From Apostichopus japonicus (lineage: Eukaryota > Echinodermata > Holothuroidea > Aspidochirotida > Stichopodidae), in the NCBI RefSeq assembly GCF_037975245.1, contig NC_092567.1, positions 18,298,876-18,358,875 of the forward strand: a stretch of DNA of 60,000 bases, written 5' to 3'. A model generated the notes under the pieces. That model was given only the letters and a program-made list of their open reading frames with translations. It had not been told where the DNA came from and made no database searches. This document shows, piece after piece, positions 50,301 to 60,000 of the stretch. The translations under genes were made by a program, and so were the position numbers. How positions within the stretch are numbered: the first letter of the stretch is position 1; every line of letters begins with the position of its first letter.

Positions 50301-53300
50301 TTATTACTGTGGCTTTGGTTTGGTTTCAAGCATGTTAGAGTTTTTTTGCACTTAACGAAAAAAAAAAAAATCCAAACAAATCAATTGCACATGTTTCAAC
50401 TGGATTTGTTTTTATTTAGAGGGGACGGATCAGTTTTAAAATGGAGTTGACATGTACCACTGGCATCAATCGTGGGTGTAATACATTTGAAGAGAAGTTC
50501 AAGAGATCACAAAATAAGTTGGGGGCAAAATTTTTCGTTTATCTCTCTGGACATTCTGTGACATGGTAACCTCCAATGTCTGTTGTTATCCCATATATGT
50601 TACATTGAGATATTTTTCGACACGGTCAAATGTTTAATGGTTCATCGGTATCCTTAGAGGGTAATCTTGGTTGTCAAACATGTTAAGTTCTCCACTGAAT
50701 CAAGCCTGGGATGGCTGGTATTACAGAGATGCCAACCTTTCCTAGGTGCTGCCCGTTGTTTCACCACTAAATGGCAAGTAGCCCATTCATCATCGTATTG
50801 TTGCAGTTTTGGGACTTAATTTACTAGACTAGATTTACCACTTTATCGTTTGTTGAAAATGGAAAATGGAATTTTTTGGTGGGGTTTGCCACAAGTTGTC
50901 AAATTCATGTCAACTCCTAAAATTGATGTGTTCCATAAATGTAGACAGACACAGAGCAACTCTGTATGTACGAGCAATTCACTTTCAGTTCAAATTACAA
51001 ACTTGGGTGAGAGATGTAGCTTTGCAGCACAACCCAATCAAAGTGTAAAGCATAGCGATGGCTTTTATAGGGGTTATTCTGGTCACGGTTGAAGTTGATT
51101 TGCTTAACAAATATCCTCACAATGCTTGAAGTCTAAGCCAAACTTCTCATAGCATTCTGTATGGAGAAGATAAGTATTAGATTGTCTACCAAGAGAATAT
51201 CCCTTTAAAAAGGAGGAAATTAAAAATTGTCAGGTGGATGGCCATTTGGTCCAATCTCTCTGATCTGGTGCAGAATTTGATACTCATAGTCAGGTTTAGA
51301 CTAAGCAACTGTTGTTTGCTTAATCTAAATATACAGCTCTGTGTTTGGTGGCTTTGAATTCCATCCTTTTCATTCAAAAAGTAAACTTCCTGATGGAGGC
51401 AATAGTTTCTAAGGGCAAATAATTATTGTTGGGGTGTGTTTATAATGTTGTCAGCATTGCACAAATCGATAATAGCTTCCTAATGGGGAGTGGAGAAGGA
51501 TCTTAAAAGTAAATGCTGGGAGTGTTTTTTTTGAGAGGGGGGGGGGGGTCAAATGTGTTTCCTCAAGAACAAAAATTGTAAAAAGGTTTTGCCTTGACTT
51601 TAAAGTTTAAGATTTCAATATAAGTTGGGAAGGTGTAGTTCTTCATCACATATATAGTTATGTGTGTATTGGTTTTTATTTTTTTGGTAAGGCCACTCTC
51701 ACTTTAACTTTCCCTGCCAGGTCCCCCAGACGTCGCTATTCTAGAAGCCGAAGTCGAAGCAGGTAAGGGAATGTTCCACATTCTTGTTGGTTCCATGGAA
51801 ATTCCAATGTGAATATGTTCAGTCAGGTTTGATCAAGAGCCCTCGGGGGGGGGGGGATGGCCCTGGGGTCATTGAAACCCACAACCGTAAAGGAGAACCC
51901 TGTGGTGTCGTCCCTGAAATTTTAGATTGATGTGAAAGTAAGTTATAAATTAGGTCTACAGGCAAGGTTGTGCCAATGACTACTTTTTACTTCATTTCTG
52001 GGGGGGGGGGGGGTTGTTAAGGTGGGTTGGGGTTGTGGGAGGGTTATAGCCTACACATCCTTGCCTCCCTGGATCTGCATCTGGCCCTCAATGACAGCAT
52101 TATGAAATAAACAAAGGAGACAATTTAAGAGAGTTCCCATGACATGATTCCTGGCAATTAGAAAACTTCTGCAAATTTGAAAGGTCAATGTTGAATATTG
52201 AATATACTTTGATGTGTAGTGAGCTATCTAAGTGATATGAGGTTGGCCAAAAAATAAAAAGCAAAGAAAGGTTACCCCACCGTTCTCATAGCAAGTATTC
52301 TGTCAAATGGAATATTTTTGCCTAGTTTTGGTAAACAATTGATTGGCCACAGTTTGGTGGAGGAATGATGTTTTGGTACAATGCCACTGAGCCTGTCTCT
52401 CTTTAGGATACATGTGAAAGGCTTGCTCAGGTTTGTAAGCAAAGAAAACTGGTTCAACATGACCATAAATTTTATTTGCATAGGTCTAGGACAAAACATT
52501 ATTTTCCTGGGTTTTGTCAAATGTGTCTGGTCATTTATGAATTCAAAAATATCCAAAATTTTTGTATCGTAGATCTCGCTCAAGGAGAAGACGAAGCAAA
52601 TCCAGGAGTCGCTCCCACGAGCGCCGTCGCAGGTGAGTCCGACTTGTTCATCCGATTGATTGATTGGTCATGTAGCTAGATAACTACACATAATATTGTG
52701 ATGCCATATTATGAATCTTTGGGTGTTCCTGTTACACTGTCCCATCCATTCGTGGAAGTGAAAACCAGCTCTTCAATTCTCAGCCTAGGAGGCTAGTTCT
52801 GATTGGGAGGTACCCCTAATTGGTTGGGGGGGGGGGGGCGGGGGTTGGTGGAATACTATTGATTTTGGTGGAGGTCAAAGGACATTTGGGGACAACTGGT
52901 CAAATCGCGAAAGCCTTGTAAACAAGATATTGCAAGAAGCAAATGTTGGACCTTGGACCTCATAATTGGATTGTAGATATACCTTATCAATTTTAAGGAC
53001 CCTATTATTGCTTTTGGTGGAGGTCAAAGTTCCTTTGAAGTCAACAAATGCCAAACATTTACTTCACTCCCCTCTTACCTGTCTCTCTACACTAACCCAA
53101 CTTTTTAAACATAATATCACATAAGAAGCTTGGACAGATCGCCTATTTGGTATGTAAGTGTACCACATTGAGTACAAGAAGCCTAGAGTTGTGGGCGGAG
53201 GTCAGTGGTCGTTTGAATTCCTTGTGGGTCAAATTGTGAAAACCATGTTTTACACAATATGTGATGTCTCTATCACATTTAGTACAAGAAGCCTTTTGTT

Positions 53301-53753
53301 GAGGCCAATGGTCATTTCAGGACAGCCTGTGTCATTGTGAATTTATTGTTTGTCAGATCAAGTTTCTTTTCACTGTATTAATAATCTTCAAGTATGTTGT
53401 ACACCCTCACTATACGTTACGTAAAGATTCATGAAGAAAACTGCTCATGTTATTTCATTATGGAAACCACAATGCATTTTTACATTCTGTCTTATTTTGT
53501 GATTTCGCACAGGACCCACTCTCCGTCAAAGTCTCGTTCAAGGTCCCGGTCAGCTTCACGGTCTCATCATTCTAAATCAAGATCGAAATCCCGGTCAAAG
53601 TCGAAATCACCACGTCCTGAATCACCTCGAAACGACAGCCCACAGAGAGAAGCGACTCCTCAGAAGAATGGAACCTCCCCGAGAGAGACCCGGTCAAAGT
53701 CTAGGTCTCGATCCCACAGCCTAAGCCCCAAACATGAAGACAATGGGGACTAG
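47091..53753 (+). CDS. SRSF3: SRSF3/7-like SR splicing factor without zinc knuckle, 5 coding exons, 239 aa
   Basis: Coding exons: 47091-47308, 47916-48074, 51721-51762, 52573-52632, 53513-53753, all joined in phase 2. The RRM spans about residues 15-83, with RNP2 KIYVGNLG (15-22), WVARNPP and RNP1 GFAFVEY (51-57), then [18 protein letters not shown] Gly-rich linker follows ([19 protein letters not shown]). From about residue 126 there is a long RS domain with SRSRSRS, SKSRSRS and [14 protein letters not shown] tracts, ending HEDNGD. It lacks the CCHC knuckle of the neighbouring gene, so its layout is closer to SRSF3, but its RS tail is longer than in human SRSF3. The symbol is therefore tentative. 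Shared HYxDxGPLDCK and [13 protein letters not shown] mark the two as tandem paralogues. It should act in the nucleus in exon definition and mRNA export (family knowledge). Confidence 0.9.
47916..48074 (+). CDS. SRSF3: Second SR gene, RRM end and Gly-rich linker
   Basis: From CTCCATCACAG to GACAG|GTAAGC. It encodes [20 protein letters not shown] and the Gly/Ser/Arg/Tyr linker. Confidence 0.92.
48075..51720 (+). other. Long intron of the second SR gene
   Basis: 3.6 kb, GTAAGC to CCCTGCCAG. Two sizeable open frames (48370-48831 and 49787-50089) lack known domains. SR genes often carry a poison exon in such an intron, but none could be delimited by sequence alone. Confidence 0.6.
51721..51762 (+). 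CDS. SRSF3: Second SR gene, 42-nt RS microexon
   Basis: From CTGCCAG to GCAG|GTAAGG. It encodes [13 protein letters not shown]. Its length is a multiple of three, so it could be skipped in frame. Confidence 0.88.
52573..52632 (+). CDS. SRSF3: Second SR gene, 60-nt RS exon
   Basis: From TGTATCGTAG to CGCAG|GTGAGT. It encodes [19 protein letters not shown]. Also skippable in frame. Confidence 0.88.
53389..53481 (+). promoter_or_regulatory. Intronic element conserved with the SR paralogue, copy 2
   Basis: It begins CAAGTATGTTGTACACCCT and contains ATTCATGAAGAAAACTGCTC and AATGCATTTTT, matching 38406-38496. It lies 31 nt before the acceptor of the last exon and has a branch-site-like CCCTCAC and an alternative AG at 53425-53426. 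Confidence 0.7.
53513..53753 (+). CDS. SRSF3: Second SR gene, terminal RS exon
   Basis: From TTCGCACAG to TAG at 53751-53753. It encodes [20 protein letters not shown] and an acidic/polar tail ending HEDNGD. Confidence 0.9.
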
Positions 53754-54274
53754 AGTGACGTCCCCCCTAACTTTTTATTGTACAGCGTCTTTGAATCGAT
53801 CGTTATTATTTTCTTTCCTGTAGTTATTCTATGATTGTGGTTAAGATAATCGTGGGTTTGACCAAATATGTAATTGTAAGTCAGAATGGACCCTTTTGAA
53901 CCCATAAGACTTTGCTGACGTGAGGCACATATTCCATCATTGTACGTTGTTGCCAAAGTCGGACTAAGAGGTTTAACGCTTTAAAGCTTTAACTTGGATT
54001 TTCTGTTAGCAGCAAGTTGAAATTTTGATAGAAAAATGATGTTTTCCTGTTGTGTGCAATGCAAGTAAAACATACAGGAACCGTTTTGCCGAATTTTTAG
54101 TAAAAGAATGATCGTTGCCTGCCCCTTCAGATGGTCGATCAAATCTGTAGGCAAAATTGATCATAGAGAAGACTGATTCTGGTTGTTTTGATACATGATG
54201 AATCAATATGACCTAGTCACTTTTAAGGAGTCGGGTAGGGCTGAGGGGAAAAGGTGGACGGCATAGGAGAGACC

Positions 54275-54280
54275 AATAAA
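54275..54280 (+). terminator. Candidate polyadenylation signal
   Basis: AATAAA, 522 nt after the stop of the second SR gene. The cleavage site is not proven. Confidence 0.45.
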
Positions 54281-55740
54281 CTATAATAACCCATTGACTG
54301 AATTAAGGTTTCTTTTTGTTAAAAGATTTTCTTTAATATTTCATTACTTGCAAAATCACCACCTCATTTCTCATGAAGAGCAACTCTTTTGACCTTATTG
54401 TGACTTTCTGTGCTTGTTAGAAGGTTTTTCGTACTCTGTGGAAGAAGTAGCACAGGATACTGTTCGTTTCATGACAAATTAACATATGTACTCTATTGTA
54501 TTTAAAGAGAAACTTGTTGCTTCTTTAATCCAGACACCATCTTTATTGCTCCAAATATGCTAGAAAGCCATAAAGTGGTCACAGAGGCTCAGATTTTAAC
54601 ATGCCTACACCCACTCAACCTCCCCACCCCTGCCCCATCTTTATTCTTGAAATAGTTTTGCATTACTGATACATCGAAATGTCGGTGACACTCCACAATG
54701 GCTGGAAACAATATGGAGGATCAAAGAATTTCCAAATGTACTTTTTGAAAACTTCTAGCTGTTGAAGTATGCTAATATTTGGAGGGGGTGGGGGGGTATC
54801 AAAAGGGTGCAGTATCAGGTTATCGAGAGGTGTTAGTGTACTGTGATGTTGGTTTTCTTAAACCAATATGATCTTTCTTGTAAATTTTCGTGGTAACAAT
54901 TGATGGCAACACTCTGGTGGTTGGTAGATGTTAAAATACGTTCCATAATGTTTTTGTTTTTTCTACAGAATTTTCGGGACTTTTTGTCATAAATACTGAT
55001 AGTCTGTTCAATTTCTTTCCGTAAAAGTTAGAAGAGTTACTATCTTAACTGGAGTAGATAAGCAGTTTTAATGTTTGCTTATGGTTTTTAAAAGAAATGT
55101 TGAATGTTTGCTTTTGCATACCTTTCGTGGGCATGATCTATGGTGGATAAGGATTTCATACTCTCTCCCAGGCCAATGTCTAAACTTGTAGTTTGAGTTA
55201 TGCAACATCTTGTAAATATTTGGAATTGGCCTACCTGATGAAACTCACATAAGTTAATTAATACCTTGTGGTTTCCAAGAATTGTTAATATTGAAGGGTG
55301 ACACTGAATTGAACATTTGGGTCCACATGTAAGAAAGGTCAGGGGTGTAGCTTATAAAGGAAGTCTGCAAAGTTTGTACTAAGTTGTGGGTTAGATTGTA
55401 ATTTTCAAAAATTTCATTTTTTTTTTCATCCAAAAGCATTTGCAACAGAGATTTGACAGGTTATCTTCCTGATCATAATTAGGAAATGTTTCTGTGCGAC
55501 GTCGGGGGAGGGGGGTGGGGTGGGGTTGGCAGACGGAGACTTAGTAACACAATTTCCTGGACAAGTCTTGTTGTTATACTGTTTGTTTTAAGCTCTTCTT
55601 TACAAGTATTAAATGAAATGAACAATATTAAAAAAATGGTCCGAGTCATTTCTGAGTGCTTAGTCTTTTTAAAAGTTTGTTTTATGATTAAACATGAATG
55701 ATATTAGTTGGGTTACTGTCCAGAATATTGAAGGAATGTT

Positions 55741-56105
55741 TTAAAGGGTGTGAAGACTCGCGCAAACAGAAACGTCTAATGCCGGTAATCTGACCAAGTT
55801 TCGAATGAGGTGTAACAGAAGTGTTAGACACCACCATTGATTCCAGACAATACACACACAGCTTGCTACCGTCGGTAATTCGACACTAGTGTTCAGTCAG
55901 TACATACAGCTGCGGTCAATACCGACAGCACAGTGTAGAAACGATACAGCGATGGACATCTCAGGTCCAGCTGAAGATAAGGTGTCATGTTTCATTACTG
56001 TCTGCATTTTGTAGCGACATGAACAAAACGTCACTTGCAAGCAACAGAAAGTTAACTTTTTCAGATGGCCGCACGTGGTTTGGGGCGAGTCTGCAATGCC
56101 TTTGA
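55741..56105 (+). mobile_element. TTAA-flanked MITE, copy 3
   Basis: It has the same ends as copies 1 and 2. The left boundary is TTAA; the right is TTGA (56102-56105), one substitution from TTAA. Confidence 0.8.
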
Positions 56106-56737
56106 TGATTTTGTCCCCTAGTTGCATAAAGTTAGAACAAAGCTATTTCTTCACTATTCATGGAAAGCTTTTATCCTACACTATAGAGGATACTGCAACA
56201 CAAATCCCTTGAATATCAAAGCCATTGTAAAATTTACAAAACTTGATCTTTGGTTTTATAGTTGTGATTGTTACTACTTGCTAATATGTGACCATTTTAA
56301 ACAACCCATTTTCCTTGCAATTGCCAGACAGCCTTCAGATAAAGTCCCTCCCCCCCCCCCCCCCATACATATCACCCACCCACGCTTGAGTAGCGATGTT
56401 TGCTTTGAATTTGTAGTGCTATTATAAAAGGAGGTAAGAATTGGCAAGTAGCTTACTTGCACTTCATTGTCATATTCTCATTAGAATATATCATATATAT
56501 CACCTTAGCCTATATATCACCTTAGGTGACCTAAGGTCACCTTAGCAGACATCAAAACTGGAATCATAGAACACTAAATAGAAACAATAAAATGTGAATC
56601 ATATTATATATTATCCTTTATACAAGAATTGTATTTATCAGAAAAGATGTACAATAATTTATTTATTGTTCACCTTAACATACTACAAAATATGTATGGT
56701 TAGTTCAGTGAGTACATCCTTTCATCAAACCAACTGG

Positions 56738-57060
56738 TGCTGTAGCCTAGTGGATAAAGGTGGTGGCATTTGAAGCAACAAGGCTTAGGAATTGGGAGTT
56801 TCAGGGTTTGATCCCTGACTGGGTCATATGTAAGATGGGTTTTTCATTCAAGAGCAATCTACAGTTTTCCCCATCTGAAATGACTTTCTAAATTGAAAAG
56901 ATTCTTAATTTGAGTTAACATGTTGCATTGGAAGCCACCTGACGCGTACTTAGTAATCCATAAGCCCGCTTAAGCATCGTTAAAATAACTGCTGATTATT
57001 ACTATTAAAAATATTAAACTAATCCATGCTTGGCACTGCCAAGATAGGCTTACAGCACCA
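56738..57060 (+). mobile_element. tRNA-derived SINE-like sequence
   Basis: An A box (TAGCCTAGTGG) and a B box (GGGTTTGATCCC) lie about 55 nt apart with a T-arm-like CAGGGTTTGATCCCTG. The tail differs from the other SINEs here, and the 3' end is uncertain. Confidence 0.6.
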
Positions 57061-57759
57061 TTTTTAACTAGGTATACTGTCGTGTATCAACTAAGTGCTG
57101 TACGTTACAACACTTCAGTTTACAGGCTTATGAGAGATGCCTAATAATATTTTGCATATTAGGTACGGCAATATTGCGGATTCCTTTACTTACCATCGTA
57201 AACCTTGTGCGTTTTCACGTTATTAATGCAATGCCTACTGGCAGAAAAATGCTAACTGTGCCTCTACTCCTAACTTCTACTGGTAAACAGCAAAATCTAC
57301 TGCCATTTAGCCAGTTATAAATAGCCTGAATTTTTTGAGGCCTGAAATTCCTCTGAATATGGTACATGACAAGTCACATATCTTTATTGCACTGAGAACC
57401 ACGGTACAGTACATCAGTAATGTGGAATGGAGCATAAAAATATTCATTACTTTTGTGTAAATGTGGTGTAAATGTTCATTACTAGTGTGTAAATATTCAT
57501 TAACTATCATGTTGGACATTTATTATCATGCCTTATACAACACCTAATTATATTCCGGCCATTTGATTGGTCAATTGCTCGTCGATTGCATGCAAAATCC
57601 GCTCTTTTGCACTCTATGAAATAGAACCATGTGTTATACTTTTTTGATAGCACCTTTTTCAATGGTAAGAGAGCAGAGAAACCTGTCTGTTCAAAACAAT
57701 CTGTTGCATGAGTGCATTTTACATCCAATTATGTCCAAATTTGAAGGTGTTGTATAAAG

Positions 57760-57923
57760 CAAATAATGAATGGTTTCCATTCGTGCAATAGTGCAAATAT
57801 TTCATGAGTTGAAAGATGTAATTTGTTCCATTCAACTTGGCTGCGCCTTGTTGAATGGAACAAATTACATCTTTCAACTCATGAAATATTTGCACTATTG
57901 CACTCATAACCATTCATTATTTG
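57760..57923. other. Long foldback, ~75-bp stem, 13-nt loop
   Basis: The arm at 57760-57836 and the arm at 57850-57923 are inverted copies: 54 bp perfect next to the loop, a small mismatched bulge, then 14 bp perfect. A further inverted pair (TTATACAACACCT near 57532 and AGGTGTTGTATAA near 57747) encloses the upstream flank. Confidence 0.88.
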
Positions 57924-58297
57924 TATAATAGTTGTATGTCATGATCAGTTTGATATTCCCAGCAGGGCTAGTACAAGTATACAAATATATGTTAGACGCA
58001 AAACCATCAGTTAACCAATCTCCATAAAGTAAATATTATATGAAATGATAACATGTATTAAAAATAATCTTATCACTTTTAGCTTGGATGTCTAGTTTAA
58101 GAAATTAATGAGGTAGAAAGATGATATTATGTTTGACAAGAGGTGCCAAAAGTTCCAAAACTATCATCAGGTTGACCAGGTTTCAATGTTTACATTTGAT
58201 ATAATTTTATCTTCTTCATAATTAATCACAGATAATTTACACAAATTTGTATTAAGACAGCGGAATTGTATCGTTAACTCCAAAGTCCAGACATTTC

Positions 58298-58846
58298 TCA
58301 CGTTCCTGCCATCAACTTCTCCCAGGCAGTCTTTGGAAGTCTGCCTCTTCTGTTTCTTTCAGAAACTCTTAAATTGTACTCTTGAACTGGTGTGTCACCT
58401 GCTAGAGCCAAGCAAGAACCCGAACAAGTCGGGCAGTACCTCTTCTTACCCTTTGTATGGGAGGACTCGTGCCGACCACCATTGCACAAGGTGACAGGAG
58501 TCCGTTGAAACGAGCCCTTCTCATGTAGTACAGAGCACGACGCTACCAGAGAGCAAAGGCTCATATCGCTGTTACAGTTTTCCTTGTCACTTTCGACATT
58601 GCTCGAGCCGATTTCCTCTGGACTTTGATCTTCTATGTCTGTTAAACTTTCATCGCTGTTGATGTAATCTAACTTCCTACGATCGCAGACTTTGTTTTCG
58701 TCTGCTACGTTATCGATATCTGCTAGTATATCTTTCCTACTGTTTGGATTCTGAGAACAGGCTGTGCGAGCATTTTCCTTACGATTTCTTCTGCCCCTCC
58801 TTCGGCGTTCAGATGGGGGCGCTGTAGGATCGAACTGTGGTGAAAC
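58298..58846 (-). CDS. RHNO1: RHNO1-like exon 2
   Basis: Acceptor TGCTTCGCAG, then VSPQFDPTAPPSERRRRGRR. It ends RLPKTAWEKLMAGT and stop. The interior includes an ENCNSDMSLCSLVASCSVL stretch and a CPTCSGSC cluster, of unknown role. Confidence 0.85.
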   Translation of the reverse strand, partial: VSPQFDPTAPPSERRRRGRRNRKENARTACSQNPNSRKDILADIDNVADENKVCDRRKLDYINSDESLTDIEDQSPEEIGSSNVESDKENCNSDMSLCSLVASCSVLHEKGSFQRTPVTLCNGGRHESSHTKGKKRYCPTCSGSCLALAGDTPVQEYNLRVSERNRRGRLPKTAWEKLMAGT

Positions 58847-59668
58847 CTGCGAAGCACAAGCACAGAAATAAACTGTCGGCACAAGTCGAGTAATTTATGG
58901 CGATATGAACTCTGCATGTTGGCATGAATGTAAAGTTCTGCCCAATTGATTGTTTAAACAGTTATTGACTACAAATAAATCTAATCTGTTTTCCCTGCAA
59001 GTATACCATTAGGTCAATTGGCAAAGTTGTGGCCCACAAGTTAATTCTCTGATGCCCACATGGTCTTGAAACCCAACTCAATGCTACATATGTGGAATTA
59101 CTGTACTTGGAATACTTGTATAATTGGTTACTACATAACTAATTTAACTAACTAAAGCAGAAAAGACAAAGGACAGCTTAAATACAACAGTCGATCTGAC
59201 AGCTCAGGAGAAGGAAAGTCACGAACCCAAATGGAGCAGGACTTTTATACAAAAGATAGGAATGCGTGGAGACATACTGCATTGAATACACCTGAAGAAA
59301 AATATCTAAACAAAGATAGTTCTACTCTACCTCTAGGATTAACTTTATGATGCATATGACATTAGAATCAGGATGGTGCAATATTGGGAAGGGTGTTGAT
59401 ATACTTCCATATATTTCTGTGATTGTCTGAATCTCTACACAGGCTTACAGTATATACTTGGGGATTAAGTTAATCAAAGACACGTCAGTTTTCATCTTAC
59501 CCAAGTTGTGTGGTGCTGATCTTGAAGGGAGACAATTTCAGCTGTCACTGGGTTCACCGCACCTGCGGCAGGGCTAGCAAACCGTAGAGACATATCAAGG
59601 GGACTCTCGGAAAACATCAATGGAGGTTTACGGCTGCTTCGGCTGCTCTTTTTCCTTCTACGAGGCAT
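58298..59668 (-). CDS. RHNO1: RHNO1/RHINO-like 9-1-1 interacting protein, 2 coding exons, 238 aa
   Basis: Exon 1 is 59668-59501 and exon 2 is 58846-58298, joined in phase 0 (TTW|VSP). The start MPRRRKKSSRSSRKPPLMF resembles human RHNO1's basic N-terminus followed by a PLLF-like stretch. Residues 54-62, TTWVSPQFD, match the SWVSPDFD motif by which RHINO binds the RAD9-HUS1-RAD1 clamp. The C-terminus GDTPVQEYNLRV, then a basic stretch, parallels the conserved DTPxxxYGIKV region. The total of 238 residues equals my recollection of the human length. The middle is low in conservation, acidic and Ser-rich. RHNO1 is a nuclear protein that helps TopBP1-dependent ATR checkpoint activation (family knowledge). 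A second in-frame ATG six codons upstream is possible, but an acceptor-like AACAG sits between the two, favouring this start. Confidence 0.8.
59501..59668 (-). CDS. RHNO1: RHNO1-like exon 1
   Basis: It encodes MPRRRKKSSRSSRKPP to QDQHHTTW and ends at TTGG|GTAAGA on the minus strand, phase 0. Confidence 0.82.
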
Positions 59669-60000
59669 ATTTTCTGTTAATGACATGACATATGATTATA
59701 ATGTACATTATAAATTATACAGAATTTCAATACAGTCAACAGGAAGCTGGACAAGATCATATTAACAGTGGTTAAGTAAAACAAGTTTGCTTGCACTGTG
59801 GTAATTGTATAGCCAATGTATACAGCTATGGTGGTGTACGGTAACTTTATGTTTTCCGGCTTTGCACTTAATATACTTTTGTTGACAAGTTTGGACACTT
59901 TCTCATATAGCTGCAAGGTGGATATATATATGCTGATCACAAGATGATATTAAATAATCACCACCGGAAAAATGGCTAACGTTACTAAGCATACTCGCTG
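59669..60000. other. Upstream flank of the RHNO1-like gene
   Basis: An acceptor-like AACAG on the minus strand just before the start codon suggests a non-coding first exon further right. No other gene is visible before the window ends. Confidence 0.5.

Larger units (their letters stand above)
53754..58297. other. 3' region of the second SR gene and intergenic spacer
   Basis: An AATAAA at 54275-54280 is a plausible polyadenylation signal about 0.5 kb after the stop. Beyond it are a TTAA MITE (55741-56105), a SINE-like sequence (from 56738) and a long foldback (57760-57923). No coding exon is supported. This spacer lies between convergent genes. Confidence 0.6.

Overview
This window is eukaryotic: it holds spliced genes, long repeat-filled introns and very many microsatellites. 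The gene content points to a deuterostome invertebrate, most likely an echinoderm. The evidence is a Tie-receptor-like Ig plus EGF ectodomain, two SR splicing factors of the SRSF3/7 type, a RHNO1 (RHINO) homologue, tRNA-derived SINEs and many non-autonomous hAT-like elements. The phylum is inferred, not proven. All gene models were built by hand from splice consensus, phase agreement and recognisable domains.

Layout. Positions 1-4393 are intergenic, with one SINE and simple repeats. Positions 4394-27752 (+) hold an 11-exon gene for a predicted 687-residue secreted protein. It has a signal peptide, about six propeller-like units, a Cys-rich segment, two Ig-like regions and three Tie-type EGF repeats, then a stop, with no membrane segment or kinase. 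Its introns carry most of the mobile elements. Positions 27753-37380 are intergenic and include a three-level nest of transposons at 33060-34870 and a MITE with telomere-like repeats at 35693-35971. Positions 37409-40887 (+) encode a 180-residue SRSF7-like protein (RRM, CCHC knuckle, RS domain). Positions 40888-47055 are its 3' region plus tandem repeats. Positions 47091-53753 (+) encode a 239-residue SRSF3/7-like paralogue with no knuckle. Positions 53754-58297 are 3' region and intergenic, with a long foldback at 57760-57923. Positions 58298-59668 (-) encode a 238-residue RHNO1-like protein of the 9-1-1 DNA-damage checkpoint clamp.

The strongest leads are four. First, the Tie-like secreted protein with a propeller-like N-terminus. 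Second, a ~92-nt element conserved between the two SR paralogues, sitting just upstream of the acceptors of non-homologous exons and able to give frameshifting alternative acceptors in both. Third, two repeat families present as inverted pairs in the introns on either side of exon 2 of the Tie-like gene. Fourth, nested hAT-like elements whose target-site duplications are still readable and give an insertion order.

No functional tRNA, rRNA, CRISPR, virus or toxin gene was recognised.
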